From the NCBI RefSeq assembly GCF_900176075.1, contig NZ_FWWV01000024.1, positions 1 to 38,870 on the forward strand: a stretch of DNA of 38,870 nucleotides. The letters are read 5' to 3'. This document shows, piece by piece, positions 35,486-38,870 of the stretch. Numbering within the stretch: the first letter of the stretch is position 1; each line of letters begins with the position of its first letter. This DNA is from Pasteurella testudinis DSM 23072 (GTDB taxonomy: Bacteria; Pseudomonadota; Gammaproteobacteria; Enterobacterales; Pasteurellaceae). The notes below the pieces were generated by a model. That model made no database searches. It was not told where the DNA came from and saw only the letters and a list, made by a program, of their open reading frames with translations. Both the position numbers and the translations under genes were made by a program.

Positions 35486-35683
35486 ATGTTATTCAATTTC
35501 AAGTTTACCGCACTTTTATTCAGCCTGCCTGTGTTGCTTGGTTGCGTGCCGAAAATCCAACTGGAAACCCCGAAAGAGGGGATCACGATTAACATGAATG
35601 TGGAAGTCGAGCACAAAATTCAAATCGAAACCGATGATAATACTCGCCGGATTTTGGCAGAGGATAATATCTTGCAGCAATAG
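35486..35683 (+). CDS. ynbE: Outer-membrane lipoprotein YnbE
   Basis: A 65-aa lipoprotein. The signal sequence ends in lipobox L-L-G-C, with the lipidated Cys20. The rest, including INMNVEVEHKIQIETDD, is the YnbE consensus. YnbE multimers are thought to extend the YdbH beta-groove to the outer membrane by beta-strand stacking. GAGAG precedes the ATG. In E. coli ydbL, which encodes a chaperone that limits YnbE multimers, follows; here the operon ends in an inverted USS pair. Confidence 0.92.
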   Translation: MLFNFKFTALLFSLPVLLGCVPKIQLETPKEGITINMNVEVEHKIQIETDDNTRRILAEDNILQQ

Positions 35684-35686
35684 GGC

Positions 35687-35712
35687 AAAGTGCGGTTTGC
35701 ATACCGCACTTT
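35687..35712. terminator. Inverted USS pair acting as bidirectional terminator
   Basis: AAAGTGCGGT (35687-35696), a 6-nt loop TTGCAT and ACCGCACTTT (35703-35712) form a 10-bp stem made of two uptake signals in opposite orientation, flanked by a T-rich end. It lies between convergent ynbE and the SDR gene. Such paired USS as terminators are well known in Haemophilus. Confidence 0.85.
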
Positions 35713-35719
35713 TGCTCGA

Positions 35720-36547
35720 TTATTTATTCCCGCCCTGCCAGTTCGCCCAATCGAAACCACGGGTCGGCAGCACACGCCGCAACCACCAATACAATTTGGT
35801 CGGAAAGGTGACTTGGTAACGGGCTTTCGGTTTGGCACTGTTCAGACACTGCAACACCGCTTTGGCACAGGCTTCCGCCGGCAAGGTGAACGGATTGGCG
35901 TTGCCTTTGCTGTTCAGCCGTTGCAATTGATGTTGATAAGCGCTTGCGTGGAAACTGTTTTGCCAGTCGATGTGCTGATGAAATTTTTCCAGCGCATTGG
36001 GACGGAATTTACTGGTAATCGGACCGGGTTGCAGCAGGCTGACGAAAATCCGGCTGTCGCGCACCTCTGTTCGCAAGGTATCGCACAAACCCTCCAGCGC
36101 AAATTTACTGCTGTTATACGCCCCACGCCACGGCATCGCGGCAAAGCCCAAAATACTGCTGTTGACGATAATCCGTCCGTGCCCTTGGCGGCGGAAAACC
36201 GCCATTGCCTGTTGAATACATTCCCAAGTGCCGAACACATTGGTGTCGAACTGTTCACGCAACGCAGCGCGCGAAATATCTTCCACCGCACCGGTTTGTC
36301 CGTAACCGGCGTTGCAGAAAATCGCATCTAAGGTGCGTTCGGCGCTGAGGGTTTGCAGCACTTGCCGAATTTGTGCCGAATCGGTGATATCCAGTTGTAC
36401 GCATTCCAGCCCTTGTTGTTGCAGCTTGACCACATCTTCCGCCTTGCGGCAACTGGCGATCACCTGCCAACCGTGTTGTTGCAGGTAAAGTGCGGTCGCA
36501 TAGCCGATGCCGCTGGAACAGCCGGTAATCAAAACGGTTTTTTTCAT
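35720..36547 (-). CDS. Short-chain dehydrogenase/reductase family oxidoreductase
   Basis: A 275-aa classical SDR. The NAD(P)-binding TGCSSGIG is at residues 7-14, NAGYG around residue 84, the catalytic Ser in NSSILG, and the YNSSKFALEG Tyr/Lys pair. The arginine after strand 2 (ASCRKAED) suggests NADP(H). The substrate is unknown; the C-terminal part is typical of SDRs acting on lipids or steroids but gives no firm clue. The start at 36547 follows the csdE stop by 4 nt, so it is the last gene of the csdA-csdE-SDR group. A longer in-frame reading into csdE is rejected. Confidence 0.88.
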   Translation of the reverse strand: MKKTVLITGCSSGIGYATALYLQQHGWQVIASCRKAEDVVKLQQQGLECVQLDITDSAQIRQVLQTLSAERTLDAIFCNAGYGQTGAVEDISRAALREQFDTNVFGTWECIQQAMAVFRRQGHGRIIVNSSILGFAAMPWRGAYNSSKFALEGLCDTLRTEVRDSRIFVSLLQPGPITSKFRPNALEKFHQHIDWQNSFHASAYQHQLQRLNSKGNANPFTLPAEACAKAVLQCLNSAKPKARYQVTFPTKLYWWLRRVLPTRGFDWANWQGGNK

Positions 36548-36551
36548 GGTG

Positions 36552-36947
36552 TCAATCCAATTGGTGTAGCAAAGATTCAATATTTTTCAAGCCGTTTAAG
36601 CGGGTTTCGCTCAAGCGTGGGGCAATGCCGCAGGATTGCAAAAGTGCGGTCATATCAAACTGCCGAATCTCGCTTAACGGCAACGATTGCAAAGCGCTTA
36701 GCAGCAGATAGAGCAGACCGTTCATAATCCGTGCTTCGCTGTAGGCGGAGAAACGATAACCGCCGTCGGGCTGTTTTTGTGCCGTAAACCGCACTTCGAC
36801 TTCGCAGCCGTGAATTAACGGCATCCGGCTCAATTCGTCGGTGTCAAGCGGCGGTAGTTTTTTGCCCAGTTGGATCAGCAGACGGTAGCGTTCTTCCCAA
36901 CCCGGTAACGTAGCAAATTGTTGTTGAAGTTGTTTAATATTTTCCAT
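36552..36947 (-). CDS. csdE: SufE/CsdE-family sulfur acceptor
   Basis: A 131-aa SufE-fold protein that accepts persulfide from a cysteine desulfurase. The acceptor cysteine is Cys48 in LIHGCEVEV; the end of the fold (GIAPRLSETRLNGLKNIE) matches the family. Its partner gene csdA lies 40 nt upstream on the same strand. The complex supplies sulfur for Fe-S clusters or for tRNA modification through TcdA; no suf genes are present nearby, so I favour CsdE. A USS lies inside the gene. Confidence 0.9.
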   Translation of the reverse strand: MENIKQLQQQFATLPGWEERYRLLIQLGKKLPPLDTDELSRMPLIHGCEVEVRFTAQKQPDGGYRFSAYSEARIMNGLLYLLLSALQSLPLSEIRQFDMTALLQSCGIAPRLSETRLNGLKNIESLLHQLD

Positions 36948-36987
36948 ATTTATCTTGTCACATTTAACAGGGTGTTTAATACGCCAT

Positions 36988-38205
36988 TCAACGCAGCAGC
37001 GCTAAAGCGTTATCTAACGCTGCAAAAAATTGCTCGACTTCCGCAGCGGTGTTATAAGGGGCGAAAGAGAGGCGCAAGGTACTTTTTTGCCCTAAACGGG
37101 TCAAATAAGGTTGCGCACAATGTTCGCCGGCGCGCAGGGCGATGCTTTGTTCACTCAGTAACGTATTCAGATCGGAAACGGCAATGCCGTCAAACACAAA
37201 GCAGACGACGGAACTTGACTGCGGCGAGTTGAACAAGCGCACGTTGTCATAGCGCCGCAACCGCACTTTAACCTGTTCGGCAAGCGTGACCGCATGCTGT
37301 TCCGCTTGAATTAAATCTTGGGTTTTCAGCCAGTTTAACACCGCGCCAAAACCGATGACCGCCGCAATATTCGGCGTGCCGGCTTCAAGGCGGTAAGGCA
37401 GGGGACTAAAGCTGATCGCCTGTTTACTGACCCGATCTACCATTTTGCCGCCGTAGACCAGCGGCGACAGTTTTTCCAGCGATTCGGTTTTGCCGCTCAA
37501 CACCCCCAGTCCGTTCGGGCCGTAGAGTTTGTGCGCGGAAAAGGCATAAAAATCGGCATCAAGCGCTTGCATATCCAATTGAAGATGGGCGATCGCCTGT
37601 GCGCAATCGACTAAAACCAACGCTTGCGGCGCAGTTCGGCGCACGGTTTTGACTAAATCGGCAATCGGTTGCTCGGTGCCGGTGACATTGGAGACATAAT
37701 TCAGCGCCACTAATTTGGTACGCGGCGACAGCGCTTGTTGCAAAACCGCACTTTCAATCAGCCACTGCTCATTAATCGGCAACACGATCAAGTTAGCCGC
37801 CCGCTGCTGCGCCAATATCGACCAAGTGACGAAATTGGCATGGTGATCCGCTTCGCTGATAATGATTTCATCACCGGCTGCGATGAAGTGCGCCAAACCG
37901 TTGGCGACCGTATTGATCGCCTGCGTCGTGCCCGAAGTCCAAATAATACTCTCGACCGACGGCGCATTAATCAGCTCGGCGGTCAAACGGCGTGCTTGTT
38001 CGTAAAGTGCGGTCTGTTGCGCCTCATGCTGACTGCGGTGCACCGAACCGGCGCTTTGGTAGAAAGCCAGCGTACTGTCGAGCAACACCTGCGGTTTCAA
38101 CGCCGTGGCGGCGGAGTCCAAATAGGTCAACGATCCGTTTTGGCAAAAGTACGGAAAGGCTTGGCGGAATAGGGCAGGGTTGAAATCGGATTGTAGTTTA
38201 GACAT
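36988..38205 (-). CDS. csdA: Cysteine desulfurase CsdA (SufS-like, class V aminotransferase)
   Basis: A 405-aa PLP enzyme that removes sulfur from cysteine. The PLP lysine is in FSAHKLYGPNG and the active-site cysteine in AGEHCAQPYL, with the group II (SufS/CsdA) spacing. Supporting motifs are EADHHANFVTW and YVSNVTGTEQP. It passes sulfur to the CsdE encoded just downstream. The first gene of a three-gene unit. Several USS lie inside it. Confidence 0.92.
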   Translation of the reverse strand: MSKLQSDFNPALFRQAFPYFCQNGSLTYLDSAATALKPQVLLDSTLAFYQSAGSVHRSQHEAQQTALYEQARRLTAELINAPSVESIIWTSGTTQAINTVANGLAHFIAAGDEIIISEADHHANFVTWSILAQQRAANLIVLPINEQWLIESAVLQQALSPRTKLVALNYVSNVTGTEQPIADLVKTVRRTAPQALVLVDCAQAIAHLQLDMQALDADFYAFSAHKLYGPNGLGVLSGKTESLEKLSPLVYGGKMVDRVSKQAISFSPLPYRLEAGTPNIAAVIGFGAVLNWLKTQDLIQAEQHAVTLAEQVKVRLRRYDNVRLFNSPQSSSVVCFVFDGIAVSDLNTLLSEQSIALRAGEHCAQPYLTRLGQKSTLRLSFAPYNTAAEVEQFFAALDNALALLR

Positions 38206-38243
38206 TGCTTACACCATTCGAAAAAAGAAGTCGCATTATAAAC

Positions 38244-38735
38244 TCAACGCTGTTGCTTGCGCCACAAATAAGGCTCTTGCGGCTTGTCATCTTGCCATAA
38301 ACCCGCTTTTTTCATCTGTGCCGACCGCTGTGCCTGCGGGTAACGGGGATCTTTTTTATAAAAGCGGTATGCCCACGCCCAGCCGTTTTCGATCATCAGT
38401 AAATTGATATTGCGTTGCCGGCTGTCGTAAACCGTCGCCAATCGTCGGGCGTATTGATCGATTCCGTCGATTTTCAGCGTAACCGACTGTTTATGGATCA
38501 ACTGCGCCAAAAACTGCTTGGCTTTATTGGCGTAAGCCTGTCCGTTTTCCGGCGCATCAATGCCCAATAACCGCACTTTGATCCGCTTGTTGTTGCCGCT
38601 CAGACAGGTGAAGGTGTCGCCGTCGCTGATATGAATCACACGGCATTGAAATTGGCTGGGCATGGATTTTGCCGCAGCAAAGGCGGCGGAAAGTAACAGA
38701 AATGAAAACAAAAAGAAAAAACGTGTTATCGACAC
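38244..38735 (-). CDS. Secreted thermonuclease (SNase-like) family protein
   Basis: A 163-aa Staphylococcus nuclease homologue with an N-terminal signal peptide (about 22 residues ending AAFAAAK). The core motifs are VRLLGIDAPE, YARRLATVY and MIENGWAWAYRFY, which carry the arginine and acidic residues of the active site. It would degrade DNA or RNA in the periplasm or outside the cell. A nuclease beside a naturally competent lifestyle is notable but common. It lies 38 nt upstream of csdA and may be transcribed separately. Confidence 0.9.
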   Translation of the reverse strand: MSITRFFFLFSFLLLSAAFAAAKSMPSQFQCRVIHISDGDTFTCLSGNNKRIKVRLLGIDAPENGQAYANKAKQFLAQLIHKQSVTLKIDGIDQYARRLATVYDSRQRNINLLMIENGWAWAYRFYKKDPRYPQAQRSAQMKKAGLWQDDKPQEPYLWRKQQR

Positions 38736-38775
38736 TTTAAAACCTTATCTATTCCGGCAAAAAAAGGGGAAATAC

Positions 38776-38791
38776 AGTGACATTGATCACA
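38776..38791. promoter_or_regulatory. CRP-like site at the right edge
   Basis: AGTGA-CATTGA-TCACA matches TGTGA-N6-TCACA at 9 of 10 positions. It lies 40 bp before the thermonuclease start (minus strand) and 46 bp before a possible gene start on the plus strand. Either could be the target; the spacing suits a class II promoter for the rightward gene. Confidence 0.6.
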
Positions 38792-38837
38792 ATTTGAGAG
38801 AGAATTATTTCACACATTTTCGTTATCTCAAATCAAG

Positions 38838-38870
38838 ATGAAACAAAAAATCATAAATTTGCTGCGTTCG
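38838..38870 (+). CDS. Possible start of a rightward gene (runs off window)
   Basis: An ATG followed by an open frame, MKQKIINLLRS, to the window end. There is no clear ribosome site (AATCAAG only). The CRP-like site upstream makes a gene here plausible, but 11 codons are too few to identify it. Confidence 0.3.
   Translation, partial: MKQKIINLLRS

Overview
The window is chromosomal DNA from a member of the Pasteurellaceae. The strongest evidence is the Hin-type DNA uptake signal sequence (USS) AAGTGCGGT / ACCGCACTT, of which I count roughly 45 exact copies across about 39 kb. They lie in intergenic gaps, inside genes and as inverted pairs. Gene content and order (gloA-rnt-antiporter, yciC-yciB-yciA-yciI, csdA/csdE next to a thermonuclease, cspD near topA) fit the Haemophilus/Aggregatibacter/Actinobacillus succinogenes side of the family. 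I cannot name the species from sequence alone.

Layout. 1-291: edge of an IS200/IS605-type element. 294-5641: an L-ascorbate utilisation (ula) locus, with ulaR-ulaG on the minus strand and, divergently, a fused EIIC-EIIB permease gene, ulaC and ulaD; ulaE and ulaF are absent. 5691-9609: msrA, topA and cspD. 9658-14207: a minus-strand macA-macB-outer-membrane lipoprotein operon, a complete tripartite efflux pump, with a QseB/PmrA-type direct repeat in its promoter. 14404-18097: glnS, ycgN and a cystine symporter gene. 18328-18404: tRNA-Val(GAC).

18405-20722 is an AT-rich stretch without any USS. It holds an unknown membrane protein gene, a secreted protein made of five 23-residue repeats, and a SAM-dependent methyltransferase gene. 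This is the least explained part of the window and the best candidate for an undescribed system. An ompW-type porin gene with a perfect FNR box follows.

21667-24665: pdxST (PLP synthase) divergent from its MocR-type regulator pdxR, with three evenly spaced direct repeats between them. 24706-26787: the yci membrane/thioesterase operon. 26894-29102: prmB and smrB separated by a higBA toxin-antitoxin module whose toxin gene carries an in-frame stop and whose antitoxin gene overlaps smrB. 29190-31783: gloA, rnt and an NhaC-family antiporter gene. 31879-35683: an unknown membrane protein gene, then ydbH and ynbE (intermembrane bridge) without ydbL. 35720-38735: an SDR gene, then csdE, csdA and a secreted thermonuclease gene. 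A CRP-like site and a possible gene start lie at the right edge.

Most of the window is ordinary core genome. The accessory or altered parts are the IS edge, the 18.4-20.7 kb cassette and the higBA insertion.
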